Shown here piece by piece: positions 54,718 through 63,544 of a DNA stretch of 64,000 nt. The position numbers and the translations under genes were made by a program. The DNA lies in contig NZ_JAGIOD010000001.1 of assembly GCF_017876545.1 (NCBI RefSeq), positions 2,480,001-2,544,000 of the forward strand, given 5' to 3'. The notes under the pieces are model-generated. The model was not told the origin of the DNA and ran no database searches. It saw only the letters and a list, made by a program, of their open reading frames with translations. Source of the DNA: Brachybacterium sacelli (lineage in GTDB: Bacteria; Actinomycetota; Actinomycetes; Actinomycetales; Dermabacteraceae). Every line of letters begins with the position of its first letter. Positions within the stretch are counted from its first letter, which is position 1.

Positions 54718-55461
54718 ATGGCGCCGACGACGCAGGAGACCACCGACGTCACCACGTCACGGGACGGGGTGATGGCAGAGCTGGCCGCGCTCGAGGACCC
54801 GAAGGTCCGCGCGGTCAACGAGCGGCACGGCGAGGATCACGGCGTGAATCTCACGAAGCTCCGTGCCGTGGCCAAGCGGCTGAAGGCCCGGCCAGACCTG
54901 GCGCGCGAGCTGTGGGCGACCGAGGACACGGCGGCGAAGCTGCTTGCGATCCTGATCTCCCGCCCGAAGCATTACGACCGCGACGAGCTCGATGGGATGC
55001 TCCGCGACGCTGGGTCCCCCAAGGTGCACGACTAGCTCGTCAACTATCTCGTCCTGAAGGGCCCTCACCGCGAGGAGCTGCGCGAGGCCTGGTTCGCCGA
55101 CGACCACCCCGTGGTGGCCAGTGCCGGCTGGGCGCTGACGAGCGACCGCGTGGTGAAGAATCCCGAGGGCATCGACCAGTCCGCTCTGCTCGACCTCATC
55201 GAGGCCAGGATGAAGGACGCCCCCGAGCGGTTGCAGTGGGCGATGAACACCTGCCTCGCCCAGATCGGGATCACGAACCCCGAGCTGCGGGAGCGGGCCC
55301 GCGGCATCGGCGAACGGCTCGAGGTGCTCAAGGACTACCCGACACCGCCGAACTGCACCTCACCGTTCGCTCCGCTGTGGATCGACGAGATGGTCCGCCG
55401 GGGGCGCGCCGGCGGAGACGCCGTCGCCGGGCGACGGACGGTGCGACTCAGCCGAGCGTGA
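54718..55461 (+). pseudogene. DNA alkylation repair-like protein with an in-frame TAG
   Basis: The frame from 54718 encodes an AlkD-like HEAT-repeat protein (LAALEDPKVRAVNERHGEDH, then RELWATEDTAAKLLAILISR). It stops at TAG 55033-55035 after SPKVHD and continues in the same frame with LVNYLVLKGPHREELREAWF, then PVVASAGWALTSDRVVKN and EVLKDYPTPPNCTSPFAPLW. In relatives the interrupted place reads VHDWLVNY, so TAG replaces a Trp codon (TGG). GGGGGAGGAG precedes the ATG. The 248-codon full length fits the family. It is a recent nonsense mutation or sequencing error. AlkD-type proteins excise alkylated bases. Confidence 0.85.
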
Positions 55462-55810
55462 TCGCCCTCAGCGGAGACCCGGTGTCGAGATACAAGCTGC
55501 CACCTGGGACGAGGGCACGTGCGATGTTCGCGAGAGCACGGGCACGCAGATGCGGATGGCGACCGTCGAGCGCGCCGACCCGACAGGCGAAGGCGAGATC
55601 GAATGATGCAGTGGACGCGTCGAGCTCGAAATCCTCGACGGGAGCGCACAAGGTGGAGAGCATCCCGGCGGCGATCTCGTCGTCGCAGGTGGCTCGAGTC
55701 CGCCGGATCCCGACCTCGGAACGATCCAGCACCAGCACGTGACCGTCCGGGCCGACCCGGGCGGCGACTTCCCGACGGAGCCGGTCGGAGAGCGGCGCCG
55801 CGTGGATCAC
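55448..55810 (-). CDS. Truncated methyltransferase-like protein
   Basis: A 120-residue protein resembling the C-terminal two-thirds of a class I methyltransferase: GHVLVLDRSEVGIRRTRATC, SFDLAFACRVGALDGRHPHL and IARALVPGGSLYLDTGSP. The Gly-rich SAM motif I that should precede it is absent; the N-terminus is VIHAAPLSDRLRREVAA. The GTG start at 55810 overlaps the upstream kinase stop (GTGA). It could be a degraded gene. Its 3' end overlaps the convergent AlkD-like pseudogene by 14 bases. Confidence 0.55.
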   Translation of the reverse strand: MIHAAPLSDRLRREVAARVGPDGHVLVLDRSEVGIRRTRATCDDEIAAGMLSTLCAPVEDFELDASTASFDLAFACRVGALDGRHPHLRARALANIARALVPGGSLYLDTGSPLRAITLG

Positions 55811-56487
55811 GGTCCAGGGTTCGCCGGCGGCACGAGAAGGGGCTCGAGCTGTCGGCGGGCGGTGTGCAGCACGTCGGCCGCCGACGGCGGATCCGACTGT
55901 GGGACCACGATCACCTGCCACGGGAGATCCTCCAGCAGTCGCAGTGTCACCGTGCGTTCGTACCGGAAGTAGGCGTGGGCGCCCTCGAGGTCACGTACCG
56001 GCGGTTCGACGGGATAGGAGCCGAGCTTGGTCAGGAACCAGTCCTGCCAGGCAGGCCCTTCGCGCTCGATCGCGCGGGCCAGGGCACGGGGCGGTTCCTC
56101 GTCGAGATACACCACGATCGGATCTGATCCCATCAGGCGAGCCTCCAGGTCACGGAGGAAATCCGCGATCCCCGATTCGTCGTGGCCCCACCCTCGCAGT
56201 GAGGGGATGAACGGCACGAGCGCGTCGGTGACCGCGACATCGACCCCTTGGGCATCGAGTCGGCCCAAATAGTCTTCCGTGGTGTCGAGGAGCGTGGACA
56301 GCTGCACCTCGCCACCGGCACTGAACTCCTGCGCCAAGGGCGCGAAAGCCTCCCGCGTGAGGACCTCCTCCTCTCGGAAATGGTCCACGCGAAGGCCCTG
56401 CGCCCGCAGCCAAGCGACCAGGCCGTCGCACAGGGTGGATTTCCCCGCACCGGGAGAGGAGGCGGTCACTGCGAGCAGCCGAGTCAT
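55807..56487 (-). CDS. P-loop kinase-like protein
   Basis: A 226-residue protein with Walker A LLAVTASSPGAGKSTLCDGL and the acidic VDHFREEEVLTREAF, followed by VDVAVTDALVPFIPSLRGWG. It is similar in layout to uridine-kinase-like and phosphoribulokinase-like proteins that bind a small metabolite. The substrate is unknown. It is coupled to the truncated methyltransferase by GTGA. Its start is divergent from the transglutaminase-like gene. Confidence 0.75.
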   Translation of the reverse strand: MTRLLAVTASSPGAGKSTLCDGLVAWLRAQGLRVDHFREEEVLTREAFAPLAQEFSAGGEVQLSTLLDTTEDYLGRLDAQGVDVAVTDALVPFIPSLRGWGHDESGIADFLRDLEARLMGSDPIVVYLDEEPPRALARAIEREGPAWQDWFLTKLGSYPVEPPVRDLEGAHAYFRYERTVTLRLLEDLPWQVIVVPQSDPPSAADVLHTARRQLEPLLVPPANPGP

Positions 56488-56610
56488 CGCGCCACCCTAC
56501 TGCGGCTGGTCGGAGGCTCACACGACGGGATCCGATCGGGCTGCATGTCGCCTGTATCCCGAGGCATCACAGTGCTTCCCACGGGCGCCGGGCAGGCGAG
56601 GCAGGATGGC

Positions 56611-57183
56611 GTGGTGACCAATGAAGCTCAGCGTGTCGAGATCTACGAGACCGTGCGCAACTTGCCGTATGACACGGCCGCCGCGCACGACGCAGCCAGC
56701 TTGCGCGAGCGGGGGAGAGGGAACTGCGTCGCCAAGGCTGACTTGCTCGCCGAGGAGCTGAGCGATGTCGGCATCGAGTGCCGGCTGGTTTCCTGGGAGT
56801 ACGAACTGCCCGTCCTGGTGGCAGTGCAGCATGATCTGTCCGTCGATTCCGATGTCCACACGGCCGTCCAGGTGCTTCTCGGGGGCCAATGGCTCCTGGT
56901 CGATGCGACCCACGACCCGGCACTCGCGGCCCTCGGCCTCACAGTGGGCCACTGGGACGGAGCATCTGCCACCGAGCCCGCCTACCGGGCCGTCGGCTCC
57001 ATCTTTCCGCACGGGCACGACGGACTTTCGCAAGAGCTGGATGAGGCGCTGGACCGGATCGGTCAGCAGGTCGAAGCGGCTGATCCGGATCTGATCGCCC
57101 GGTATCAGCATGATCTGAACCAGCTGTTCGAACGGGCCCGGTCACGGGCGATGTCCGAGGGGACGACGCCTGCTGGTCGGTGA
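56611..57183 (+). CDS. Transglutaminase-like cysteine-protease-fold protein
   Basis: A 190-residue protein whose Cys-His-Asp order fits the transglutaminase-like fold: RGNCVAKADLLAEELSDVG (Cys), VHTAVQVLLGGQWLLVDATHD (His, then Asp). There is no signal peptide. A cytoplasmic peptidase, amidase or transferase role is possible. Tandem GTG codons at 56611 and 56614 compete as start; no in-frame ATG exists upstream. Confidence 0.65.
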   Translation: MVTNEAQRVEIYETVRNLPYDTAAAHDAASLRERGRGNCVAKADLLAEELSDVGIECRLVSWEYELPVLVAVQHDLSVDSDVHTAVQVLLGGQWLLVDATHDPALAALGLTVGHWDGASATEPAYRAVGSIFPHGHDGLSQELDEALDRIGQQVEAADPDLIARYQHDLNQLFERARSRAMSEGTTPAGR

Positions 57184-57320
57184 GTGCCGCTCGTCAGGAC
57201 GAACGAGATCCGGGAGCGCGGCGGAGAAGTCGATAACGGCCTCTTCAGCCAGGACCTACGCTCTCTCGGGATCAGCACGATCGGAATCGCGCACGCGATC
57301 ACGACGACGGTCTCGTCAGG

Positions 57321-57764
57321 TCATCCGGGGCCGCTACCCGAGGCGAGGAAGGCGTCCGGATCCACGGGTCGCTTCGCACGGGGCAGGCCGTCGACGACGA
57401 GCAGGTATGAGTCGGTGACGAGCTCCCGCACGAACTCCGCGTCGAGGCCTCCGCCAGGTTCGAGGGTGATCCAGTGGCGCTTGTTCATGTGATAGCCGGG
57501 AGTGATGTCCGGATGGTTCTGGCGCAGCGCCTCGGAGTCTCGCGGTTCCGCTTTCAGCACCACCACCGGGACTCCTCGCACCTCGGTGAGCAGCAGGAAC
57601 ATCCGGCCGACCACCTTCGCCACGTCGTACTCCGGCCCGAAGGGTTGGCTGATCTCGGCGGCAGGCAGCTCCTCGGCGCGCGTGCGGGCGATGTCCTGCA
57701 GTGCGATGCCGTCCATACCGGCCCAGCGTGTCACTTCGCCGTTCCGGGCCGCTCCTCTGTTCAT
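57321..57764 (-). CDS. MmcQ/YjbR family protein
   Basis: A 147-residue protein of the YjbR double-wing fold. EISQPFGPEYDVAKVVGRMF, VVVLKAEPRDSEALRQNHPD and YHMNKRHWITLEPGG are the family hallmarks. Relatives may bind DNA, but the function is not established. The ATG at 57764 was chosen because it overlaps the GrpB-like gene stop (ATGA); an ATG at 57716 (MDGIAL) is closer to the usual YjbR start. Confidence 0.85.
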   Translation of the reverse strand: MNRGAARNGEVTRWAGMDGIALQDIARTRAEELPAAEISQPFGPEYDVAKVVGRMFLLLTEVRGVPVVVLKAEPRDSEALRQNHPDITPGYHMNKRHWITLEPGGGLDAEFVRELVTDSYLLVVDGLPRAKRPVDPDAFLASGSGPG

Positions 57765-58384
57765 CCCTCGGCGTCCCGAGTACGGTGTGCCCAACGCTCG
57801 AACTCTGCTTGGACCTCGTCGAAGAACTCAGTCTTCGCACGGGTGTAAACGTCGTAGTCGTCTTTGCCGGCATTCTCTTCGCTGAGACGTCTCTTCGTCG
57901 CTTCGTACCTGTCGCGCTGGCCGGGATGTGCCCGTAGCCAGTCCCGGAACCAGACGGCGTATCGCCCCCAGGGAGAATCAGAGCGCCGCACGTGCACGAT
58001 GACTCGGTCGGGCCGGTGCACGAAGATCGATTTCTCCCAGACAGCATCGTCTACGACCTCCGATCCGCGCGGGATGTCGCGGTAGACGCCCGGGGAGTCC
58101 GGGCGCGCCCCTCGAGCCCGCACGTATCCCAGGTCTCCGAGACGTTCGGACAAGGCGTCGTCCGCGGGCAATGGAAGGATGCGGATCTGGAGATCAAGGT
58201 TCGGCTTGGCTGCAAGTCCAGGCACGGCGGTGGAACCGATGTGGTCGTAGCGCGCGTCGGCGGCGCCCGGAATGTCTGCCAGTCGTTCGCGTACTACGTC
58301 GAGACGACGTTGAGCCTGGCGTGGCCACTCGGGGTCGTATACGTGCAATTCGGCTGGATTCGACTGCTTCCGTCCCATGGCCAC
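57761..58384 (-). CDS. GrpB family protein (UPF0157), second copy
   Basis: A 207-residue GrpB-type protein with HVYDPEWPRQAQRRLDVVRE, YDHIGSTAVPGLAAKPNLDL, VWFRDWLRAHPGQRDRYEATK and DDYDVYTRAKTEF. Unlike the protein at 28530-29192 it lacks the N-terminal extension. The role is unknown; the fold suggests nucleotidyl transfer. It is coupled to the YjbR gene. An ATG at 58378 (MGRKQ) is an alternative start. Confidence 0.87.
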   Translation of the reverse strand: MAMGRKQSNPAELHVYDPEWPRQAQRRLDVVRERLADIPGAADARYDHIGSTAVPGLAAKPNLDLQIRILPLPADDALSERLGDLGYVRARGARPDSPGVYRDIPRGSEVVDDAVWEKSIFVHRPDRVIVHVRRSDSPWGRYAVWFRDWLRAHPGQRDRYEATKRRLSEENAGKDDYDVYTRAKTEFFDEVQAEFERWAHRTRDAEG

Positions 58385-58482
58385 ACGTTATCCGGGGACT
58401 GGTGAAGTTCGAGGGCGGGACTGCCGCACGGGTCGGAGACGGCTTGACCTGACCTATGGCCTGGTTTCCAGTCAGACCTCGC

Positions 58483-59244
58483 CTATGGACGCGGCAGCCC
58501 CTGTGCGCGGGGCTGTTCCGGTGCCAGACGTTGCTGGAGGGCGCGCACTGCGCGGTGCTGCACCGGGCGGAGGTCGCGGGCGCCCAGCTGGTCGAGCAGC
58601 TCGGTGGCGAGAGGGTCGGGGGACGACAAGTCCTTTGCGGTCTCCAGGAGCGGCCGGATCTGCTCGACCCATTCCTCGATCAGTGCCTCGACCTCGTGGT
58701 CCGAGGTGTCCGCATCGAGGGCGTAGAAACGCTCGGTCAGCGCGGCCAAGGCCGCTCTGGAGTCGTCCGGGACATCGAGCAGGGCGGCCAGACCTGCTGT
58801 CCCCTTCTCCCCGAGCAGATGAGCGATCAGGATGAGCTGCTCACGCTCGTACCTGACCATGTGATCGGGCACGCCCGGACCGGGTGCCGCCTGCGAGGCG
58901 GAGAGCTCCGGCGGCAGGTCTGGAGGGGCCCCGGTGCTGCGCAGCACGCCGATGCTGGCTCGGCGGGCGGTGAGGCGTTCGATCTCGGCCGCGGCCTGGC
59001 GATCGAGCTGCTCGAGCAGCGTCTCGGCTGTCGTGGGATCGTCCAGCACCTCGGGGAGAGCGGACAGGGGGACGCCCAGAGCCGTCAGCCGTGTGATGCG
59101 CAGGACGCGCACGAGATGGCCGACGTCGTACTGCCGGTAGTCCCCGGATGTTCGCGGCGGCTCGGGCAGCAGCCCGATCTGGTGATAGTGGCGCAGCGTG
59201 CGCACGGTGACGCCGGCCAGGTCGGCGAGTTCACTGCTGAGCAT
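58483..59244 (-). CDS. MerR family transcriptional regulator
   Basis: A 253-residue MerR regulator. The N-terminal helix-turn-helix and wing are MLSSELADLAGVTVRTLRHYHQIGLLP then DYRQYDVGHLVRVLRIT. A coiled coil (LDRQAAAEIERLTARRASIG) and a long C-terminal domain without metal-site cysteines follow, so it should bind an organic ligand. Its start overlaps the 3' end of the MFS transporter gene by 14 bases, which suggests it controls that exporter. Confidence 0.9.
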   Translation of the reverse strand: MLSSELADLAGVTVRTLRHYHQIGLLPEPPRTSGDYRQYDVGHLVRVLRITRLTALGVPLSALPEVLDDPTTAETLLEQLDRQAAAEIERLTARRASIGVLRSTGAPPDLPPELSASQAAPGPGVPDHMVRYEREQLILIAHLLGEKGTAGLAALLDVPDDSRAALAALTERFYALDADTSDHEVEALIEEWVEQIRPLLETAKDLSSPDPLATELLDQLGARDLRPVQHRAVRALQQRLAPEQPRAQGLPRP

Positions 59245-60451
59245 CGGCCATCTCCTTCGGATCCAGATCGTGCAGGGTACGCGAACCGATCACGGCCAGC
59301 AGGACCACGATCCACACCCCGGTCACACCGACCCCGGCCAGCAGCGGCGAGCCGAGCTCGGCGAGCACACCCGCCAGAGCGATCCCCGCCGGCGCGGCAA
59401 CCGTCAGCAGTGCCGTCTTGACGCTGAGCACCCGTCCGAGGAGAGCAGCAGGGGTGTGCTGGACCTGCAGGACACCGGTGACCGCACCGACCACGGCATT
59501 GCCGAGCCCCAGGGCCGCCGCCCCGGCGAACACTACCGCCGGGGAGAGGAGCGAGGCCATCAGCGCGAACCCCACGGAGGTGACGACGAAACCCGCCGAC
59601 AGCCATGCCCGCGACGACAACCGGGCTCCGAGGGCGCTGTAGACCGTTGCTCCGAGCAGCATCCCGGCTGCGAGGGCGGTGAGGACGAGGCCCAGCAGGT
59701 CGGGGCGGGAGATGAGGTCGAAGTACACCGGCATCACCAGTCCCTGCAGTCCTCCGAGAGCGACGGCCAGACCCAGGACCAGGACTGTCGTGCCCAGCAG
59801 GAAGCGGCTCCTGCCCACGAACAGCAGGCCATCGACGAGCTCCCGCATCAGGGGCCGACGCACGCCGCGGGAGGAGTCGACCTTCCCGAGGCGACGCGGC
59901 AGCATCCGGGTCAGCAGCGCGGCGAGGGCGGAGGTCGCCGCCGTGATCCACAGAACGGCCATGGCGTCGACGGCGGCCAGCAGCACGCCGGCGGCAGCGG
60001 GGCCGATCACCAAGGCGACGGAGGTCAGGGTCTGCCGCATGCCCACCACGCGCCGCAGATCCAGACCGGTGTGCCGGGCCACCATGGGAGCGAGGACCTC
60101 ACGGGCGGTCATGCCGGGCACGTCACCGAACGCGCCCAGGATGCCGAGCAGGATGAACCACACCAGGTCGAGTCCCCACAGCATGTCCACGAGCGGCAGC
60201 GCCGCGATCGCCACGGCGGAGATGACGTCCGAGACCACCGAGGCCGTGCGCCTGTTGATCCGGTCGATGATCACCCCGCTGAGGAGGCCGACCACGACGG
60301 AGGGGATCGCGGTCGCGGTGGCCAGGGCGGACATGCCCAGCGGGCTGCCCGTGGTCTGCAGGACGATCAGCGGCAGCGCCACGGAGGCGATGCCGTTGCC
60401 GAGCAGGCTCAGCAGATGAGAGGCGTAATAGGCGAGTGCGACGAGTGGCAT
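59231..60451 (-). CDS. MFS transporter
   Basis: A 406-residue major facilitator of the MFS_3/macrolide-efflux type with about 12 helices. GVIIDRINRRTASVVSDVIS is the motif A-like loop between helices 2 and 3. GLGNAVVGAVTGVLQVQHTP and ALLGRVLSVKTALLT are typical of this group. It is a chromosomal relative of the transposon-borne exporter. The substrate is unknown; the overlapping MerR regulator suggests drug-responsive control. Confidence 0.87.
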   Translation of the reverse strand: MPLVALAYYASHLLSLLGNGIASVALPLIVLQTTGSPLGMSALATATAIPSVVVGLLSGVIIDRINRRTASVVSDVISAVAIAALPLVDMLWGLDLVWFILLGILGAFGDVPGMTAREVLAPMVARHTGLDLRRVVGMRQTLTSVALVIGPAAAGVLLAAVDAMAVLWITAATSALAALLTRMLPRRLGKVDSSRGVRRPLMRELVDGLLFVGRSRFLLGTTVLVLGLAVALGGLQGLVMPVYFDLISRPDLLGLVLTALAAGMLLGATVYSALGARLSSRAWLSAGFVVTSVGFALMASLLSPAVVFAGAAALGLGNAVVGAVTGVLQVQHTPAALLGRVLSVKTALLTVAAPAGIALAGVLAELGSPLLAGVGVTGVWIVVLLAVIGSRTLHDLDPKEMADAQQ

Positions 60452-60721
60452 GCGTTCAGCGAAGGCCCTGACGTCACGTCGGGGTCAAGCGCGAGGAGCA
60501 CGATGCTCTGTGATTCAGCACCCACCGCCGTGCGGGCGGTCTCGATCCTCGGAGGTGTGGTCGCCCGGAGACACCCACCGGGAAGATATCGGGGCGAGTC
60601 AGGAGGGCTCGGGGTGCGTGGTCGACGACGGGGCGGGGCCGTCCGGGGGTCGGAACCCACACGCGTACACGTGGCGTCGCTCACACGGCGCGAGGCCGGG
60701 AATGAACCTGGCCCCGGCAAG

Positions 60722-60742
60722 GTTGAGTCTGGTGTACTCAAG
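60722..60742. promoter_or_regulatory. HAIR element 1 (HspR operator)
   Basis: GTTGAGT-N7-ACTCAAG matches the HspR inverted repeat (CTTGAGT-N7-ACTCAAG) with one mismatch. It lies upstream of the dnaK promoter -35. Confidence 0.85.
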
Positions 60743-60758
60743 TTCGAGGGCCCTCGGA

Positions 60759-60787
60759 TTGACAACGCTCGCCGCGAGTTCTCTACT
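60759..60787 (+). promoter_or_regulatory. dnaK promoter
   Basis: TTGACA (60759-60764) and TCTACT (60782-60787) are separated by 17 bases, a housekeeping sigma-factor layout. The -10 overlaps the second HAIR element, so HspR binding would block it. Confidence 0.7.
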
Positions 60788-60806
60788 TGAGTGCGTACAG
60801 CTCAAG
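60786..60806. promoter_or_regulatory. HAIR element 2 (HspR operator)
   Basis: CTTGAGT-N7-GCTCAAG matches the HspR consensus with one mismatch. It covers the -10 and expected start site of dnaK. Confidence 0.87.
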
Positions 60807-60882
60807 TCTTGCCGTCGGCCTCCGGGTCGGCGGGCATCGCAGGAAACCGTGCGGCCCCTGAGTCGCAGAAAGGCAGGCACCC

Positions 60883-62751
60883 ATGTCCCGTGTCGTCGGA
60901 ATCGACCTCGGTACCACCAACTCCGCCGTCTCCGTCCTCGAGGGCGGCCAGCCCACGGTGATCGCCAACGCCGAGGGCTCGCGCACCACGCCGTCGGTCG
61001 TCGCCTTCTCCAAGCAGGGCGAGGTCCTGGTCGGTGAGGTCGCCAAGCGTCAGGCCGTCACCAACGTCGATCGCACGATCGCCTCCGTCAAGCGCCACAT
61101 GGGCACGGACTGGAGCACGGAGATCGACGACAAGAAGTACACCGCGCAGGAGGTCTCCGCGCGCATCCTCGGCAAGCTCAAGAAGGACGCCGAGTCCTAC
61201 CTGGGTGAGTCCGTGACCGACGCGGTCGTCACGGTCCCCGCGTACTTCTCCGACTCCGAGCGCCAGGCCACGAAGGACGCCGGCACCATCGCCGGCCTCA
61301 ACGTGCTGCGCATCATCAACGAGCCCACCGCCGCGGCTCTCGCCTACGGCCTCGAGAAGGGCAACGACGACGAGCAGATCCTGGTCTTCGACCTCGGCGG
61401 CGGCACCTTCGACGTCTCCCTGCTCGAGGTGAGCAAGGACGACGAGGGCTCGACCGTCCAGGTCCAGGCCACCGCCGGCGACAACCGTCTCGGCGGCGAC
61501 GACTGGGACCAGAAGGTCGTCGACTGGCTGATCTCCCAGGTCAAGAACAAGGAGGGTGTGGACCTGTCCAAGGACCGCATCGCTCTGCAGCGCCTCAAGG
61601 AGGCCGCCGAGCAGGCCAAGAAGGAGCTGAGCTCCTCGACCTCCACCAGCATCTCGCTGCAGTACCTGTCGATGACCGAGAACGGCCCGCTGCACCTGGA
61701 CGAGAAGCTCTCGCGCGCCCAGTTCGAGGACATGACCTCGGATCTGCTCGAGCGCACCAAGGCGCCCTTCCACCAGGTGATCAAGGACGCCGGCATCAAG
61801 GTCGCCGACATCGACCACGTGGTCCTGGTGGGCGGCTCGACCCGCATGCCGGCCGTCACCGAGGTCGTGAAGTCGCTGACCGGCGGCAAGGAGCCGAACA
61901 AGTCGGTCAACCCCGATGAGGTCGTCGCCGTCGGCGCCGCGCTGCAGGCCGCCGTCATCAAGGGCGAGCGCAAGGACGTCCTGCTCATGGACGTCACCCC
62001 GCTGTCCCTCGGCATCGAGACCAAGGGTGGCGTGATGACCAAGCTCATCGAGCGCAACGCGGCCATCCCGACCAAGACCTCCGAGGTCTTCTCCACCGCC
62101 GAGGACAACCAGCCCTCCGTGGCGATCCAGGTGTTCCAGGGCGAGCGTCAGTTCACCCGGGACAACAAGATGCTCGGCACCTTCGAGCTGACCGGCATCG
62201 CCCCGGCCCCGCGCGGCATCCCGCAGGTCGAGGTCACCTTCGACATCGACTCCAACGGCATCGTGCACGTGACCGCGAAGGACCGCGGCACGAACAACGA
62301 GCAGTCCATCCAGATCACCGGCGGCTCCGCCCTGTCCGACGAGGACATCGACCGCATGGTGAAGGACGCCGAGGCCCACGCCGCCGAGGACGAGGAGCGC
62401 CGCAAGAACGCCGACGCCCGCAACACCCTCGAGCAGCTGGTCTACCAGGGCGAGAAGCTGCTCAAGGACAACGAGGACAAGATCGCCGACGCCGACAGGA
62501 CGAAGGCCGAGGACGCGATCAAGGAGGCCAAGGACGAGCTGGCCAAGGAGGAGTCCGAGACCAGCGACCTCGAGGCCAAGCGCGACACCCTGAACGAGGC
62601 CCTGCAGGCCGTCGGCACCGCGATCTACTCGCAGGCCGAGGACGGTGCCGAGGGCGCCGAGGGTGCTCCCGAGGGCGAGGCCGGCGCGTCGTCGGACGAC
62701 GATGACGTGGTCGACGCGGAGATCGTGGACGAGGACGAGGAGAAGAAGTGA
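60883..62751 (+). CDS. dnaK: Chaperone protein DnaK (Hsp70)
   Basis: A 622-residue Hsp70. The nucleotide-binding domain has [34 protein letters not shown] and [13 protein letters not shown]. The substrate-binding domain follows ([26 protein letters not shown]-like [12 protein letters not shown]). The tail is acidic and ends [10 protein letters not shown]. With GrpE and DnaJ it refolds proteins under heat or other stress. Control by HspR is supported by two HAIR elements. The stop overlaps the grpE ATG by one base (TGATG). Confidence 0.98.
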   Translation: MSRVVGIDLGTTNSAVSVLEGGQPTVIANAEGSRTTPSVVAFSKQGEVLVGEVAKRQAVTNVDRTIASVKRHMGTDWSTEIDDKKYTAQEVSARILGKLKKDAESYLGESVTDAVVTVPAYFSDSERQATKDAGTIAGLNVLRIINEPTAAALAYGLEKGNDDEQILVFDLGGGTFDVSLLEVSKDDEGSTVQVQATAGDNRLGGDDWDQKVVDWLISQVKNKEGVDLSKDRIALQRLKEAAEQAKKELSSSTSTSISLQYLSMTENGPLHLDEKLSRAQFEDMTSDLLERTKAPFHQVIKDAGIKVADIDHVVLVGGSTRMPAVTEVVKSLTGGKEPNKSVNPDEVVAVGAALQAAVIKGERKDVLLMDVTPLSLGIETKGGVMTKLIERNAAIPTKTSEVFSTAEDNQPSVAIQVFQGERQFTRDNKMLGTFELTGIAPAPRGIPQVEVTFDIDSNGIVHVTAKDRGTNNEQSIQITGGSALSDEDIDRMVKDAEAHAAEDEERRKNADARNTLEQLVYQGEKLLKDNEDKIADADRTKAEDAIKEAKDELAKEESETSDLEAKRDTLNEALQAVGTAIYSQAEDGAEGAEGAPEGEAGASSDDDDVVDAEIVDEDEEKK

Positions 62752-63413
62752 TGACCGAGGACCGAAGCACCCCGGATGACGCCGAGCGCCCCGAGGACGA
62801 GCCGAGGTTCTCCTTCACCGACAAGCGGAAGGTGAACCCGGAGGACGGCACCGTCCGTCCCTCCGGGGACACCCCCGCCGATCCGGCGCAGCCGGTGGAT
62901 CCGATCGACGCCGAGGCCGCATCGCTCTACGAGCAGGCGGCCGAGGGCGGCCAGGACCCCGTCCCGGCCGATGCCGGGCGCGTCGCCGAGCTGGAGGGCA
63001 AGGTCACCGAGCTCTCCGAGGAGCTCAAGCGCGAGCAGGCCGAGTACGTCAACTCCCGTCGACGTATCGAGGCCCAGGCGGAGTCCGGCAAGGAGGCGGC
63101 CGTCGGCCGTGTCCTGACCTCGCTCATCAGCGTCCTGGACGACGTCGAGGCGGGCCGCCAGCACGGCGACATCGCCGAGGGCACCCCCTTCCAGGCGATC
63201 GCCCAGAAGCTCGAGGACACCCTCGCCACCCACGGTCTCAAGCGCTTCGGCGCCGTCGGGGAGGAGTTCGATCCGAACCTCCACGAGGCGCTCATGCACG
63301 AGGAGGCCGAGGACGTCGAGACGGCGACCATCTCGCTGGTCATCCAGCCGGGATACTCGATGAACGACCGGGTGCTGCGCCCGGCCCGCGTCGGGACCCG
63401 CGGCCCCGCCTGA
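62751..63413 (+). CDS. grpE: Nucleotide exchange factor GrpE
   Basis: A 220-residue GrpE. A long acidic disordered N-terminus (residues 1-75) leads into the coiled-coil dimer stalk (AELEGKVTELSEELKREQAE) and the beta-domain with FGAVGEEFDPNLHEALMHEE. It releases ADP from DnaK. The ATG at 62751 overlaps the dnaK stop; an in-frame GTG directly before it is less likely. The order dnaK-grpE-dnaJ is the usual actinobacterial operon. Confidence 0.96.
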   Translation: MTEDRSTPDDAERPEDEPRFSFTDKRKVNPEDGTVRPSGDTPADPAQPVDPIDAEAASLYEQAAEGGQDPVPADAGRVAELEGKVTELSEELKREQAEYVNSRRRIEAQAESGKEAAVGRVLTSLISVLDDVEAGRQHGDIAEGTPFQAIAQKLEDTLATHGLKRFGAVGEEFDPNLHEALMHEEAEDVETATISLVIQPGYSMNDRVLRPARVGTRGPA

Positions 63414-63447
63414 TCCACCCGGTCCGAGCGCGACCACCCTCAAGGCG

Positions 63448-63490
63448 GTGCGGGGCCTGCCGGCCGATGACCGGCCGGCAGGCCCCGCAC
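63448..63490 (+). terminator. Perfect 19-bp hairpin between grpE and dnaJ
   Basis: The arms at 63448-63466 (GTGCGGGGCCTGCCGGCCG) and 63472-63490 are perfectly complementary around the loop ATGAC. There is no T-run after it. It lies in the 131-base gap and could be a partial terminator or RNA-processing/stability site that lowers dnaJ relative to dnaK-grpE. Confidence 0.6.
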
Positions 63491-63544
63491 CCGCTGAACC
63501 CCACGACCCCACGAAGTACCTGACGCTCCCGGAAGGAGACGCGC

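Larger units (their letters stand above)
60452..60882. other. Intergenic control region upstream of dnaK
   Basis: A 431-base non-coding gap between the divergent MFS and dnaK genes. The dnaK-proximal part holds two HspR-type inverted repeats and a promoter (annotated separately). The MFS-proximal 250 bases hold no feature I can name. Confidence 0.6.
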
